The notes beneath the pieces are model-generated. The model saw only the letters and a program-made list of their open reading frames with translations. It made no database searches and had not been told where the DNA came from. A DNA stretch of 64,000 nt from Anodontia alba. Lineage: Eukaryota > Mollusca > Bivalvia > Lucinida > Lucinidae. Made by a program: the position numbers and the translations under genes. How positions within the stretch are numbered: position 1 is the stretch's first letter; every line of letters starts with the position of its first letter. The stretch lies in contig OZ024824.1 of NCBI GenBank assembly GCA_964016985.1, positions 117,262,951-117,326,950 of the forward strand. The letters are read 5' to 3'. Shown one piece after another: positions 23,539-35,640 of this stretch.

Positions 23539-23731
23539 TAGTCCAAAATATGAGCATGGGTGATAGTTCTCCAACAAACAATTCAACCTGGCTGGCTTTT
23601 GTCACAGTGAAAATGTGTAATGTTGTAATTCACATGAGTGGGAGATTGTCCAAAATATGAGCCTGGGTAATAGTTCTCTGACAAACAGTTCAATCTGGCT
23701 GGCTTTTGTCATAGGTGAAAATGTATTAGAT
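23539..23731 (+). repeat. ~110-bp tandem duplication
   Basis: Two copies of a block with GTCCAAAATATGAGC, TGATAGTTCTC and CTGGCTGGCTTTTGTCA, with point differences. Confidence 0.75.
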
Positions 23732-23759
23732 AATCAAAAATGCTTTATAATTTCTCATC

Positions 23760-23900
23760 AGTAGGTTGGGTAACAACCCATCCTACTACCTCTTGATGTG
23801 TCTAAAATATTAGTGTATGTATGGCAAACAGCCTAGACCCTATCAGATGCCACATTCTTTGGCATCTGATCTGGATCTACATTATTTGCAAAGGCTTGTC
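23760..23900. repeat. MITE remnant with GCAAACAG hairpin
   Basis: GGCAAACAGCCTAGACCC..GGATCTACATTATTTGC encloses TCAGATGCCACATTC/TTTGGCATCTGA. Flanks resemble the element at 15595. Confidence 0.5.
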
Positions 23901-24384
23901 TGTCGCAATACTTAGAATTATTAGGATACTTGAATATGCATCTAATCACATTCACAGATATATGCCAATCAAAACACTGACAGTGCTATGCAAAAGCAAT
24001 GAGCAAGGTGTGTAAACATGATGTCTCATTGATAGCCAGGAAGTCTCCCTTACATTTGCAAAACACTACAATTTAGAAGACCTCTCATTTATGCAAATAC
24101 TTCACTTCTTTGCTAAATCTTCCTCATCTAAAGGAGTAGTCCCTCACAACTGATATCAATATTAAAATGCAAACAAATAAGTAAGTACACACTGTGAGGA
24201 TGAAAATAATGCAAGTATCAAAAGTACAAAATTAATACATGTAATGATAAACAGAAAAATGTTCAGGCAATGTGAGAAGAAACCATTAACTAAGACTTAT
24301 GAACAGCAAAGACCCAGACTAGTCTGTGTAGCCTCAGAGGCAGATCCTGAGGAGGTGCAACGGAGACAATCTAGAGAACCTTCC

Positions 24385-24726
24385 TTAACTCTTGTCCAGC
24401 TGAATAAATTAAGATGCCTCACCCACTTCTAATTTCCAGCCAATCAGATTACTTGATCATGATACTTAAAGGGGAACGCAACCTTAAAAGGTATTGTGCT
24501 TTAAAGTAAAGAACTTTACAAACAATGAATTTTGACACAAATTTGATCAAAATCGGTGGAAAATTAAGTAAGTTATAGACAATTGAATATTTTAATCTTG
24601 GTAGGTTCCCCTTTAATGGCAAACAGTGCAGATCCAGATCAGTTGGCTTCTTCAGAAGCCAATTGATCTGGATCTACACTGATTGCAAATGCAGGGTATA
24701 TCCAGGTTCAGCAGGACAAGGGTTAA
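24385..24726 (-). mobile_element. TTAA MITE carrying a second nested TTAA MITE
   Basis: Outer TTAA at 24385-24388 and 24723-24726; minus-strand copy of the CCCTTGTCCTGCTGAA family. Its internal TTAA (in the block GTACTTAATGGC of other copies) has been used as target by the 24466-24616 element, so both outer halves are recognisable. Confidence 0.85.
24466..24616. mobile_element. 151-bp TTAA MITE, AGGGGAAC ends
   Basis: TTAA at 24466-24469 and 24613-24616; terminal repeats AGGGGAACGCAACCTT and GGTAGGTTCCCCT. It lies in the expected TTAA of the host MITE and leaves the host otherwise intact. Confidence 0.85.
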
Positions 24727-24911
24727 TCCAGCTCTGAGTCTGGGTAAACGTTTTAAAATGTACAAAAATCAGTAAATTTAAGTGGATAAACTTCCAAGAG
24801 AAATAACTTAGGGAAATATTAGCCTCCCTTTTCACTGGATGGGGTTAGGGTGGGGACTATTCTTAAAGGAAAGGCTTTGCTCCCAAAGGGAGCAATCTTC
24901 ATATGTAGTCC

Positions 24912-26064
24912 TTAACTCTTTCCCTGCTAGTGGCAACTTTTGTCATCAGCTGATAACCTTTGCAAACAGTTTGGACCCAGATCAGGCCTTACAAAATGTC
25001 AGGCCTGATCCTGATCCAACCTGTTTGACACTCTGATGGTATTCCTGAAAGATTCTTTGGAAAAAGTCAACATAAAAAAACAAAACTAGAATTTGTTTTT
25101 CTACAAAAACATAGATGTCGTCTCACTTTTTGGTGTCATATTGTATTGTACATTCAGCGAATATTTATATTAACTAATGAGATTCCAACGGAAATAACTC
25201 AAGAAGTATAAATGCAAGAGTTATGGTTCTTGCACTTTACACGTCGTCTAATGTTGACTGATATTCATATAAAGTTTTGTGAAGATATTTTGAATGGTTT
25301 TCAAGTTATAGAGTGGACATGCTTTTTATGATGGACAAAGTTCTAAGGGAAATAATTAAAAAAAATATACATGCAAGAGTTATGGTTCTTGCGCGCTGCA
25401 CATTGTCTAATGTTGATTGATATTTACATGAAGTTTTTGAAGATATCTTGAACAGGTTTCAAGTTACAGAGTGGACACAATTTTGTGACAAAGTTCAAAG
25501 GGAAATAACTCAAAAAGTATATATGCAAGAGTTATGGTTCTTATGCTCTGCATGTCATCTAATGTTAATTAATATTTATATGAAGTTTCGTGAAGATAGC
25601 TTGAATGGTTTTCCAAGTTATAGAGCGGACATGTTTTGTGACAGAGTCCAAGGGAAATAATCCAAAAAGTATAAATGCAAGAGTTATGGTTCTTTTGCTC
25701 TGCACGTCATCTAATGTTAATTGATATGTATATAAAGTTTTGTGAAGACAGCTTGAATGGTTTTCAAGTTATAGAGCTTACATGATTTTGTGACAGAGTC
25801 CAAGGGAAATAAGTCAAAAAGTATAAATGCAAGAGTTATGGTTCTTGCACTCTGCATGTTGACTTATGTTGATTGATACTTATATGAAGTTTTGTGAAGG
25901 TAGCTTGAACGATTTTCAAGTTACAGAGCGGACACGAGTTGGACAGGCAGACAGACACGCCCGGGTGAAAAAACAGTATGTCTCCCAACCCTAAAGTGGG
26001 GAGGCATAAAAACAATCCTTACACGATAAAAGCATGCAAAATTACCCAGCATGCAAAGAGTTAA
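24912..26064. mobile_element. TTAA element (CTCTTT ends) with nested array element
   Basis: TTAA at 24912-24915 and 26061-26064; ends CTCTTTCCCTGCT and AGCATGCAAAGAG. The left part has GCAAACAGTTTGGACCC..GATCCAACCTGTTTG. Most of the length is the nested element 25084-26010. Confidence 0.65.
25084..26010 (+). mobile_element. Modular element M with ~170 bp units
   Basis: Head AACTAGAATTTG with stem TGTTTTTCTACAAAAACA. About four and a half copies follow of a unit with GCAAGAGTTATGGTTCTTGC, TGAAGTTTTGTGAAGATA and CAAGTTATAGAGCGGACA. The tail has GACAGGCAGACAGACACG and a stem TATGTCTCCC / GGGGAGGCATA. Same head-array-hairpin plan as E and J with different sequences. Confidence 0.6.
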
Positions 26065-26127
26065 GAGAAGTTATTCTGGAATAACTTCCTGTCTGCAAAA
26101 ATTCTTGTTATGTTGAGGTACTGGGTA

Positions 26128-28395
26128 AACAAGCAAATTCCATGGGGAATTTATGTCCCCCGCCTAATTTTTATTTGAGGTGTTAAAAATGGTAAAGTTA
26201 ACCAGAGGACCACTGGTCCTGTATCAAATACCTAAGTATTGAAGCAGGAAACCAGTGATAAAAAATAATTTCAAGATTCTGAAAAAAACCACATGCATAT
26301 CTTCAGACCATCCTTAAAGCACCTGTAAAGTTTCAAAGGATCGGCTTAAAACTGTGGTAGGAGTTATGGGGTCAAGGTACCTACTCTCTATACGCTTCTG
26401 TAGTATTAGAACTCAAAAAATGTCTAAGTTAAAAATGCAGAAAAAGTGGTAAAAAATTATTTCAGGATTCTGAAAAAAACCACATGCATATCTTCAGGCC
26501 ATTCTAAAAGCCCTTGTAAAGTTTCAAAAGGATCGGACAAAAACTGTGGGAGGAGTAAAGGGGACAAGGTGCCTGCACCCTATATACTTCTGCAATATTA
26601 GAACTCAAAAAATGTCTAAGTTAAAAATGCAGAAAAAGTAATAAAAAAATATTTCAGGATTCTGAAAAATCCACCTGCATATTTTCAGGCCATCCTAAAA
26701 GCCCACGTAAAGTTTTAAAAGGATCGGCCAAAAACTGTGGGAGGAGTTAAGGGGACAAGGTACCTACTCCCTATAGACTTCTGTAAAATTAGAACTCAAA
26801 AAATGTCTAAGTTGAAAACGTGTAAAAAGTGATAAAAAATAATTTCAGGATTCTGAATAAACCACATGCATATCTTCAGACCATCCTTAAAGCACCTGTA
26901 CAGTTTCAAAAGGATCGGCCAAAAACTGTGGGAGGAGTTAAGGGGACAAGGTACCTGCTCCCTATATACTCCTGTAGTATTTAAACTCAAAAAATGTCTA
27001 AGTAAAATATGCGGAAAAAGTGATAAAAAATTATTTCAGGATTCTGAAAAAACCACATGCATATCTTCAGGCCATCCTGAAAGCCCATGTAAAGTTTCAA
27101 AAGGAATCGGCCAAAAACTGTGGGAGGAGTTAAGGGGACAAGGTACCTACTCCCTATACACTTCTGTAGTATTAGAAATCGAAAAATGACTAAGTTAAAA
27201 ATGCGGAAAAAGTAATAAAAAATTATTTCAGGATTCTGAAAAATCCACCTGCATATTTTCAGGCCATCCTAAAAGCCCACGTAAAGTTTCAAAAGGATCG
27301 GCCAAAAACTGTGGGAGGAGTTAAGGGGACAAGGTACCTACTCCCTATAGACTTCTGTAAAATTAGAACTCAAAAAATGTCTAAGTTCAAAACGTGTAAA
27401 AAGTGATAAAAAATAATTTCAGGATTCTGAATAAACCACATGCATATCTTCAGACCATCCTTAAAGCACCTGTACAGTTTCAAAAGGATCGGCCAAAAAC
27501 TGTGGGAGGAGTTAAGGGGACAAGGTACCTGCTCCCTATATACTCCTGTAGTATTAGAACTCAAAAAATGTCTAAGTTAAAAATGCTGAAAAAGTAATAA
27601 AACATTATTTCAGGATTCTGAAAAAACCACATGCATATCTTCAGGCCATCCTGAAAGCCCATGTAAAGTTTCAAAAGGATCGGCCAAAAACTGTGGGAGG
27701 AGTTAAGGGGACAAGGTACCTACTCCCTATAGACTTCTGTAGTATTAGAAATCGAAAAATGACTAAGTTAAAAATGCGGAAAAAGTAATAAAAAATTATT
27801 TCAGGATTCTGAAAAAACCACATGCATATCTTCAGGCTATCCTTAAAACACCTGTAAAGTTTCAAAAGAATCGGCCAAAAACTGTGGGAGGAGTTAAGGG
27901 GACAAGGTACCTACTCCCTATAGACTTCTGTAGTATTAGAACTAAAAAAAAGTCTAAGTTAAAAATGCGGAAAAAGTAATAAAAAATTATTTCAGGATTC
28001 TGAAAAAACCACATGCATATCTTCAGGCCATCCTAAAAGCCCATGTAAAGTTTCAAAAGGATCGGCCAAAAACTGTAGGAGGAGTTAAGGGGACAAGGTA
28101 CCTACTCCCTATACACTTCTGTAGTATTAGAACTCAAAAAATGTCTAAGTTAAAAATGCGGAAAAAGTGATAAAAAATTATTTCAGGATTCTGAAAAAAC
28201 CACATGCATATCTTCATACCATCCTTAAAACACCTGTAAAGTTTCAAAAGGATTGGACAGAAACTGTGGGAGGAGTTAAGGGGACAAAGTACCCACTAAA
28301 AACTCGGAACCACGCACCACGCACCACGCACCACGCCCCACGGAAAACCAAAAACAGTGTCCCTCCACTTTTCTTCGAAAAGGCGGGGGACAATA
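26128..28395 (+). mobile_element. Modular element K, 11 copies of a ~191-bp unit
   Basis: Head AACAAGCAAATTCC with stem AAATTCCATGGGGAATTT, then GTCCCCCGCC (26155-26164). A second small palindrome, GGACCACTGGTCC, is at about 26215. The array is 26276-28290: GATTCTGAA recurs at about 26276, 26466, 26658, 26850, 27039, 27232, 27423, 27617, 27806, 27998 and 28187. The tail has CACGCACCACGCACCACG and ends GGCGGGGGAC (28382-28391), the exact inverse of the head box. Minus-strand frames are array translations. Confidence 0.8.
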
Positions 28396-28399
28396 ACCA

Positions 28400-29090
28400 T
28401 GGTAAAGTAGTGAGAAACTTGTTATGTTTTGTTTAACTGTTCATTGTGACATTTCTAGATAACTAAATACCACAGTTAACCACTGGAAACTGGTCATGGA
28501 ATATACATGTACACATAAAATAAAACTACAAATACACAAGTGGAGCAGAATTAAATATATGATATTTTTTTTTTTTTTTTTTTTTGATTTTTTTTCTATT
28601 TACAGAAAGGCATGTAGACCAATAAAGAAAAACACACTATTGTAACATATAGAGAGTATCATAGATGTGTGTTCATTTCAGATGATATTCATGATATGCA
28701 TTAAACGAGTACAATATTGTAGATTATACATGTATCTTTTCTGAGTATTTTAAGTGTTTTTTCTGCTGTTTGCAGTCTCAACATTTTTACATTAGTAAAT
28801 AGTGCAATGTGCTGACTTAATCCTGTAGCCCATGTTATCACTCTAGTATAATATGATATTTATGTAATAGCAGTATGGCACTGTCAGATTTGAAGTCATA
28901 TAATTGCTAGAATTCTGAGAACTGGATGTGTCTCCTGCTTTAAGCATCAACCATTTGATATGAATTTGTCCTATTAATGCTCCTAAACCTTGAAATGTAT
29001 TTTACAATGATATATCCATCTGCAAACTTCCAAAGAAAATAAATGCATCCCTGCAAAAAATATTAAGCAGAAATCAATATCAACACAACA
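28400..29090. other. No gene seen; poly-T tract
   Basis: Unique AT-rich sequence with a long T-run at 28565-28586. From about 28985 it resembles the segments at 31060-31150 and 32930-33010 (ATTTTACAATGAT, AATGCATCCCT), so it is the remnant of an older dispersed repeat. Confidence 0.5.
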
Positions 29091-29092
29091 AC

Positions 29093-29850
29093 AACAAGAG
29101 GGCTATGATGGCCCTGTATCGCTCACCTGAATATAAAAGCACTTACAGAACTTGACCTAGAAATGATCAAGGCAAACAATTTGACCAAGATTCATAATGA
29201 TTAGGGGTATATGAACAAGTAAGACAATGTAGCATGCCAATGGACTATCTGGGTCAAATACTGATGGCTGCACTCAAGAGGCCATGATAAGATGTATGCA
29301 TGTGCTAAGTATCACTGGCTGAGAAACTGAAATAAAGACGTTAAACTATAATACCCCGCCATTATCATGTCATGGGCAGATAACTCAGTCAACCATTCAC
29401 GAAATTTGCACATTAGCAATCCCAGATCAATGCATGTACCAAGTTTGGTTAAAATCCCCTGACATTACTCAAGTTATCGTCCTGAAATGAAATGGGAGTG
29501 TCTCGGGCAGATAACTCCGTGAAAATGGGATGAAATTTGCCCATTAGCAATACAGAAGCAGACTTCCACAAATCAATGCACATACCAAGTTTGGTGAAAA
29601 TCCATTGATGTTCACTCAAGTTATCGGGAAATGAAAATATGGACGTGTCTCAGGCAGATAACTCCGTCAAAATTTGATGAAATTTGGTCATCTGCCTTCC
29701 AAAAACCAGATCTCCACAATATCAATGCACAAACCAAATCTGGTGAAAATCCGTTGAAGTTTACTCAAGTTATCATCCCAAAACGAAATACGGACGGATG
29801 GATGGACGGATGGACCACTGACAGACGTGAAACCATAATACCCTGCCACT
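29093..29850 (+). mobile_element. Modular element H, three ~155-bp units
   Basis: Head AACAAGAGGGCTATGATGGCCC and a 5' block like 3660-3850, then units with GGCAGATAACTCCGTCAAAAT and AAGTTTGGTGAAAATCC. The array is bracketed by AAACTATAATACCCCGCCA (about 29345) and AAACCATAATACCCTGCCA (about 29830). The tail has GACGGATGGATGGACGG but no GAGCT hairpin, so the 3' end is missing or chimeric. Confidence 0.6.
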
Positions 29851-29859
29851 ATTGTAAGT

Positions 29860-30236
29860 AAGTAAGTAACGACTTCATTTTTTGAGGGTTACAACATTTA
29901 GCACCTACACAAATACATGTAATAGCTAATCTTCCATGAGGCCCTCAGTATATACATATGTACATATTACACAAGTAAACAAAATGTCAAGATGGTATTG
30001 TACATGTGACTATAGATTCATTTGAAGACTGAACCAAGAAAGGAGGAGGAGACAAAGAGACAAAAAAAAAAAAAAAGGCAAATTATTTTTACCTGCCAAT
30101 ACATCACAATACAATATGCTTCATTTACAAGATATCTTGCCGAAACGAAATGCAAGAAATTGTATGATTATATTGTGAGAGGAATGTATATAAGCATAAT
30201 TATAACTATTAAATAAGAAGAAAACAGGGAATTGTT
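29860..30236. other. No gene seen
   Basis: Begins with (TAAG)n, has an A-run at 30061-30075, and otherwise unique sequence. A 64-codon frame at 30022 is lysine-rich because of the A-run and has no recognisable motif. Confidence 0.45.
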
Positions 30237-31000
30237 TAACCTTGATCCTGCTGAACCCAGATTGTGTGGTGGGGTATAAAAAAGGACCTTGAAATATAGG
30301 TCAAAGTCAAATATGGATGACTGCATTCAAGATGTCACACTAACTTGTATGCAAGTGCCAAGTATCACTGTTGTAGGACGAGTTGTTTCTGAGAAACTGA
30401 CTTAAAAGTAAAACAAGAAAGTCAGCAAACCGTGAACTATAGATCATAAGTGAACCCGTTTCAAACCTGACCTAGAAATCATCAAGACAGATTCATGCTG
30501 ATCACTTAAAAAATGTGACCTCTAGTGTTAACAAGGTTTTCCTTTGATTTGGCATAGCGACCTAGTTTTTAACCCCAGGTGACCCAGTTTTGATCTTGAC
30601 CTAGAAATCATCAAGACAAACATTTTGAGCAAGGTATGTGATGATTTCTTCCAAAAATGTGACCTCTAGTGTTGACAAGGTCTTCCTTTGATTTGGCCTA
30701 GTGACGTAGTTTTGACCTCAAGTGATCCAGTTTTAAACTTAATCTAGAAAACATCAAGACAAACATTTTGAGCAAGATTTATGATAACTTCAAAAATGAT
30801 ACCTAGAGTGTTAATATTATTTTCCTTTGATTTGACCTGGTGATCTAGTTTTTGATATCAAGTGACCCAGTTTTGAACTTGACCTAGATTTTATAAGGGC
30901 AAACATTCTAAATAAGTTTCATTGAGATTGTGTCAAAACTGTGACCTCAAGAGTGTTAAAAAACTAATTGTTGACGACAATTGCTCAGGTGATCTCAAAA
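30237..31000 (+). mobile_element. 5'-truncated modular element I beside a MITE stub
   Basis: 30237-30263 is the end of a CCCTTGTCCTGCTGAA-type MITE (TTAACCTTGATCCTGCTGAA) with no partner. From 30280 the sequence enters the internal block of element E (equivalent to 3775-3870). It then has about four 140-bp units of the 4005-5215 family, and ends near GCTCAGGTGATCTC. Confidence 0.55.
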
Positions 31001-31176
31001 ATGTTAAAAAAAGGGACATAACTTGGCCATAATTTTGCGGACGATTACCAATATTGAACTCCATCTGTATTTTACAATGATTTACCCTTCTGCAAACTTC
31101 TGATGAAATCAATGCATCCCTTCAAACCTTACAGAATGGAAACCAATATCTTAACCCAACAAGAAAAACTAAATAG

Positions 31177-32884
31177 AACAAGAGGCCCATGGGCCACAAC
31201 ACTCACCTGAGTTAACTGCTGTATGTTAATCAGATAATTTACTCATCATTCCCTATCAGCCTATCAAGTTTCAAGGCAATGGCTTAAACCGTTTTTGAGA
31301 TATCTTGCTTATAAGGTTAAAATGCTAAAATTTTCAAAGGACCGTAAGTAAAAAAAAAAATTCAGAAGTAAATTAGATCATCTACTTATCCCCTATCAGC
31401 ACATTTAGTTTCAATACAATAGCTCAAATAGTTTTTTGAGATATCTTGCTAACAAGATTTCATTGCATGTTTTTGCAAAGGAGCATAACTAAAAAAGATA
31501 GCTTGTGGAAGTGATGGTATCATGGCTTGAGATATATATTGATTTAAGGCAACCATTTTGTTTGGTTGTTATGGCAAAACTTTAAAGTGGAACTGTTTTA
31601 GCAATTTTGGTAAAGGGCCATAAGAGAAACACTTCTATGAAATAACTTTGAAATCGGGACACTGGCTGCCGAGGAGATGTCTTTTCAAGGTTTTCTATTT
31701 TTAGCTCTTGCCACCATTTTGTTCCAAGCGAAACCATTTTAGCAATAAAATTTGGTAGAGGGCCATAAGAGGAACACTTCCGTGAAAATATTTGATTTCA
31801 GGCCATTGGCCAAGGACAAGATGTTCTTTGAAGATTTTCTATTTTTAGCTCTGGTGGCCATCTTGTCAGATGGAGCGGAACCATTGCAGCCATCTTGGAT
31901 TTCCGATTGACACAATGTTAGCTTGTTTCGATCCAGAAGTCATCCTGTTGCTACAGAGCAAGTTTCGATTGAAAGCGACCAAAGGTTTGGGAAGAAATGT
32001 CGAAAACTGATTTTCAGGATGGCGGCTGTGGCGGCCATCTTGGATTTTCTATTGGCTCATTTAGCTAGTTTGTGTCTACTAGGTGCCCTAATTCTCATCA
32101 TCAAGTTTTGATTCAACTGGATTATAGAGGAGACGTCCAAAATATGAATTCTCAACATTTTTCCCATATAAATGTACAGAGCCCATACAAATGCATGGGG
32201 AAGCAAATTTGACCTTGCCGTAAAAAGGTCAAACGTCAACGTAGGACCATAATTTTAGCAACTTTGGTAGATCTCCTGTTCCCAATGATTTGTGCAAAGA
32301 TAAGGCCCCAGGGCTTATTTTATTCTGGAGAAGAAGACTGAAAGGTTTTTACCATATATGGCATGGCATCTTGGTCAATGGACCATGACCATTTTAGCAA
32401 TCTTTTTTTCCCCTGCCCCAAGGAGGCTCTGCTTGAAATTTGAGCAACATTGGCCCTGAGGCTTCAGAGAAGAAATCATCTGAAATTATCAACATCTTTT
32501 CCATACCAATGTATGGAGCCCATACATATTCATACGGAAGCAAACTTGACCTTGCTGTAAAAAGGTCAAACATCAATGTACGACCATCATTTTAGTAATT
32601 TTGATAGGCATTCCATCCTTGATGATTTGTGCAAAGATTCAGCCCTAAGGCATCCTCTGTTCTGGAGAAGAAGACTTGTAAAAGTTTTTACCATATATGG
32701 GCATGGTGGCCATCTTAGTCAATGGAGCACAACCATTTTTGCAATCTTTTGTTCCCCAAACCTAAGGAGGCTCCAAATGAAATTTGAGCAAAATCGGTTC
32801 AGCTGCTTCAGAGGAGAAGTCTTTTGAAAATGTTAACGGGCGGATGCACAGACGGATGATGGACAAAAGGTGATCACTACAGCT
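31177..32884 (+). mobile_element. Modular element G
   Basis: Head AACAAGAGGCCCATGGGCC, then CACTCACCTGAG. The core mixes GTTTTTGAGATATCTTGCT units (31260-31460), the GATGGCGGCNNNGGCGGCCATCTTGG type (31860-32060) and two ~330-bp units with TACCATATATGGCATGG (32100-32830). The tail ACGGGCGGATGCACAGACGG and GGACAAAAGGTGATCACTAC lacks the final hairpin. Confidence 0.6.
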
Positions 32885-32885
32885 A

Positions 32886-33105
32886 AAAAGGGCCATAACT
32901 AAGCCAAATTTAGCAGATGATTACCAATATTAAACTTGACGTGTATTTTACAATATAAACTTCTACAGACCGAATAAAATCAATGCATCCCTTTTAAAGC
33001 TTTTGAGTGGAAATGAAAAGTGTGATGCTGAGGACGCCGCTGCCAACAACAACGCAGATGGATACATGATCCCTATATATATGCCATGCTACGCAGGTGA
33101 CACAA
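32886..33105. repeat. Older dispersed repeat flanking element G
   Basis: GGGCCATAACTAAGCCAAATTT, GATTACCAATATT and AATGCATCCC match 31010-31150 and part of 28985-29090. Element G appears to have inserted into or beside this older repeat. Ends not defined. Confidence 0.45.
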
Positions 33106-33109
33106 AAAG

Positions 33110-33412
33110 AGGATTTTACAATTGTGCTCATATCATATGAATGTTATGAAATGAGCTTTTAACGAGTTTCATAAATTTCATACGAAATGACCACAAATGT
33201 AAGATTCTGTTTATCATATGACTTTTAAAATGTATTTCATGGGCATAGAAACTGAAGTGTTTTCCAACAGAAAGCATAAGCTTATTACAGACAACATTAC
33301 ATGCTAGTAACCAAGTGTTGTGTAACATATGATCATATCATTTTTATGACATGATCGTGATGACAATATCAGACGAATAATAGTGACGTCATGTGATAAA
33401 ATCGTTCAGAAA
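33110..33412. mobile_element. Short (~0.3 kb) relative of 16440-18390
   Basis: Left part GAGGATTTTACAATTG, TAAATTTCATACGAAATGACC and GATTCTGTTTATCATATGAC. Right part ATCATTTTTATGACATGATC and GTCATGTGATAAAATCGTTC. Both ends match the larger element; the middle is absent. Confidence 0.55.
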
Positions 33413-33598
33413 AGTCTCATCCTGGTTTATATCCTACCTATCATACATAATAAAACTACCGATAGATATGTCAGTAAGCGGTGCTTACTTAATGCTTAGA
33501 CCCTAGGTAAAATTTTCAGCAGATGAAATACACTTACATGTTTTCTGCCATTTTTCACAAGAGAGACAATGTTTGCTTTTGAGCATATCAAACTCCGC

Positions 33599-33695
33599 CT
33601 TCTGAAAAGAGGTCTGCTCTAAAAGGAAATATCTTCTCCCAAGGGGGGCAAATTCTTCCCTTTTAGATTGCTCCCCATTTCAGAAGGAAGGAAAA
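33599..33695. repeat. Palindromic fragment, CCTTCTGAAA arms
   Basis: CCTTCTGAAAAGAGGTCTGC and its inverse ending TTTCAGAAGG flank a C/T-rich loop; a small foldback element. Confidence 0.5.
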
Positions 33696-33727
33696 CTAAT
33701 CTGACAAAGTTGCCTTTCTTGAAAGAA

Positions 33728-34072
33728 TACAGTTGACTCTCATTATCTTGAAGTCCAAGGGATTCTCTGAAATACTTCAAGATATCTGTAACTTGACATA
33801 TCAGAATTGAGAAAAAAAAAAAAAAAAAATCAAACAGCCACATTTCACAAATGAATATGTAATTTGACTCCCTCCTGAAGTTAGAGATATATTGAAAATA
33901 TTGTGGAAAACAGAAAAAAATTGCTCCTCCTTAGGAGCAATTTCTTCTCTTTTCCACAATATTTTGTTACTTGCTGTTAGATTTCCATGTTAAAACAGGG
34001 ACCAGATTTTCACTTTGGGATAAGTGATTATTCGAGATAAGCAGAGTCAAGATAACGAGAGTCGACTGTTTA
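33728..34072 (-). mobile_element. pogo/Tigger-like MITE
   Basis: TA-bounded ends TACAGTTGACTCTCATTATC and GATAACGAGAGTCGACTG. The centre is TTGTGGAAAACAGAAAAAAATTGCTCC with its inverse. Full copies are at 43158-43485 and, interrupted, at 50090-51906. TA target and CAGT.. termini are typical of Tc1/mariner-pogo MITEs. Confidence 0.8.
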
Positions 34073-34215
34073 TATTCTTAAAATTGGACAATGCATCGAA
34101 GTCAATGTGACGTTGTATATACATCATTTGCCCTCTGGGTACTTGGGGTAAATATGATAATATATTTTAGAAAACAGATATAATGTATTACATGCAGTGC
34201 AGAGAAATTTGATTT

Positions 34216-34311
34216 TTATAGTGTGACCCTACACAGTTGGTATAAGTTTCCAGTGTGAACCTACACTGTGGGTAAAGGTTTCCAATGTGAGCCTACACAG
34301 TGGGTATAAGT
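34216..34311 (-). repeat. 32-bp minisatellite (3 units) overlapping the last exon's stop
   Basis: On the minus strand the units begin AACTTATACCCACTGTGTAG, AACCTTTACCCACAGTGTAG and AACTTATACCAACTGTGTAG. The TAG of the first unit is the stop codon of the host gene (34293-34295). Confidence 0.85.
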
Positions 34312-34708
34312 TGTTTCTGCAAATCTGTGAAGGAGCATTTGTCCCACATCGCCCATGCAGGAGTTTTTTTTAGCTGTGCAAATGAAGCCTGTCCTTTATG
34401 CATTTCAAGCATTACTGCCACCACTTCCTCCCAGCTGTGTCCCAGCTCTAACGTAGAGTATATCAGTGGATGTTCTTTGTCCACCGCCATACAGAATGTC
34501 ATAGCTTTCATGCACTGCTCAACAAAAGACACAAGCTCACTGGTTTCCAGCTTCTGTAAACTTGTTAACCCCTCAAAAACAACAGCAAAATTAACTTGTG
34601 GATTGCTGAAGTCACAGGGAAAGAGCTCTGGTCGCAGCATCTTTAGTACACTGAAGAGGGCAATAAGAGTTGACAGAAGACTCAACACCTGCTCCAGTAC
34701 CTTTTTTC
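34293..34708 (-). CDS. Host gene, terminal exon (exon C)
   Basis: Terminal exon of an unrecognised host gene. The acceptor is CTTCTTTTACAG, with the exon starting at 34708 and the stop TAG at 34295-34293. It encodes about 137 residues, starting KKVLEQVLSLLSTLIALFSV, then KMLRPELFPCDFSNPQVNF, a helical stretch FVEQCMKAMTFCMAVDKEH, GHSWEEVVAVMLEMHKGQ and the end DLQKQLIPTV. The start phase (two bases completing a Gly codon) fits the end of exon B at 49746. Codon use and the long frame look like genuine coding sequence. A palindromic MITE starts only ~20 bp upstream of the acceptor, and the last seven codons including the stop lie in a 32-bp minisatellite. I know no family match; function unknown. 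Confidence 0.75.
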
Positions 34709-34727
34709 CTGTAAAAGAAGGATCCAG

Positions 34728-35004
34728 GCCCCAAGATTATAACTTTTTCATGCTTAGCTCAGCTAAGCATGAAATTTTCTCTGGTAATAAATATGAAAAT
34801 GCCAACTTTTTTTTCTCTGCTAATAAATATGAAAATGCCAACAATAGTTGGCATTTTCATATTTATTAGCAGAGAAAATTTCATGCTCAGCCATGTTTAG
34901 CAAGAGAGAATTTGCAATTGTTAGTAATGTGAGATTTATTAGCAGAACAAATTTCATGCTCAGCTGAGTTGAGTATGAAAAAAGTTTTATAACCTTGGGG
35001 CCAG
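34728..35004. mobile_element. Palindromic MITE next to a splice acceptor
   Basis: Terminal inverted repeats GGCCCCAAGATTATAACTTT and AAGTTTTATAACCTTGGGGCC, then AGCATGAAATTTTCTCT-type inner arms and a central TTGGCATTTTCATATTTATT palindrome. It lies in the intron immediately upstream of exon C on the gene strand. No coding. Confidence 0.8.
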
Positions 35005-35034
35005 AATCTGTAAGAATCCCAATGTAAGAAAATG

Positions 35035-35200
35035 TACCATTACACATGTGCACCCAATGAAGTCTCAATGTGCACATGTGCTGGCAGTCTGATCAGAGAC
35101 TTCATTGAATGCATGAAGACAATTTGCATTCTTGGCTATTCAAAATGCATCCAATGAAGATTCTGATCAGACTGCACAAATGAAAAAGCCGATCCGATTC
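35035..35200. repeat. Inverted-repeat fragment, CAGTCTGATCAGA arms
   Basis: GCAGTCTGATCAGAGACTTC and its inverse ATTCTGATCAGACTGC flank CATTGAATGCATG; adjacent GTGCACATGTG boxes are also repeated. Probably a decayed MITE. Confidence 0.5.
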
Positions 35201-35419
35201 TTCACTTGGTGCACACCTCCAAAGATATGTTTTCTCATAAGATGCCAATTAGTCATTTTCCCATTATCAGTATATGGAAGATTTCTGTTGTCATGGCAAC
35301 TAAAAACTGACCAATTAGCACAAAATACATTTTGTACTATAGACTTTATTTTCCACTAACCAATTAATATTCCTACCAAATATGATTCAAATCATTTCAG
35401 TGGGTTTGGAGGATATGTC

Positions 35420-35640
35420 ATTTAATATAAAACAAAACAAAAAATTATCTCCATAGCTCATCCATTTTAAAGGATTCTGCAAATATTTATCATATTTTGC
35501 TGAAGTTGCCAGGACTCTTCTGAACATATGATGTCGAAGTTCAGCTCCAAAGTTCCAAGAAACCAAATATTTCAGAGTTGTGCAGTCTGTCTTTGGTTGG
35601 CCTTACCAGATACTTTCAGGTACCACAGCAGAAGGCTGCC
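35420..35640 (-). pseudogene. Possible coding remnant
   Basis: The minus strand has a frame open for about 60 residues with protein-like composition, including LVSWNFGAELRHHMFRRVL, then SAKYDKYLQNPLKWM. Upstream in the same frame, after one TAA (in TCTGGTAAGG), it continues as PSAVVPESIW. It lies between exons B and C of the host gene but has no donor that would restore phase, so it is either a relic exon, part of a repeat, or chance. Identity unknown. Confidence 0.25.
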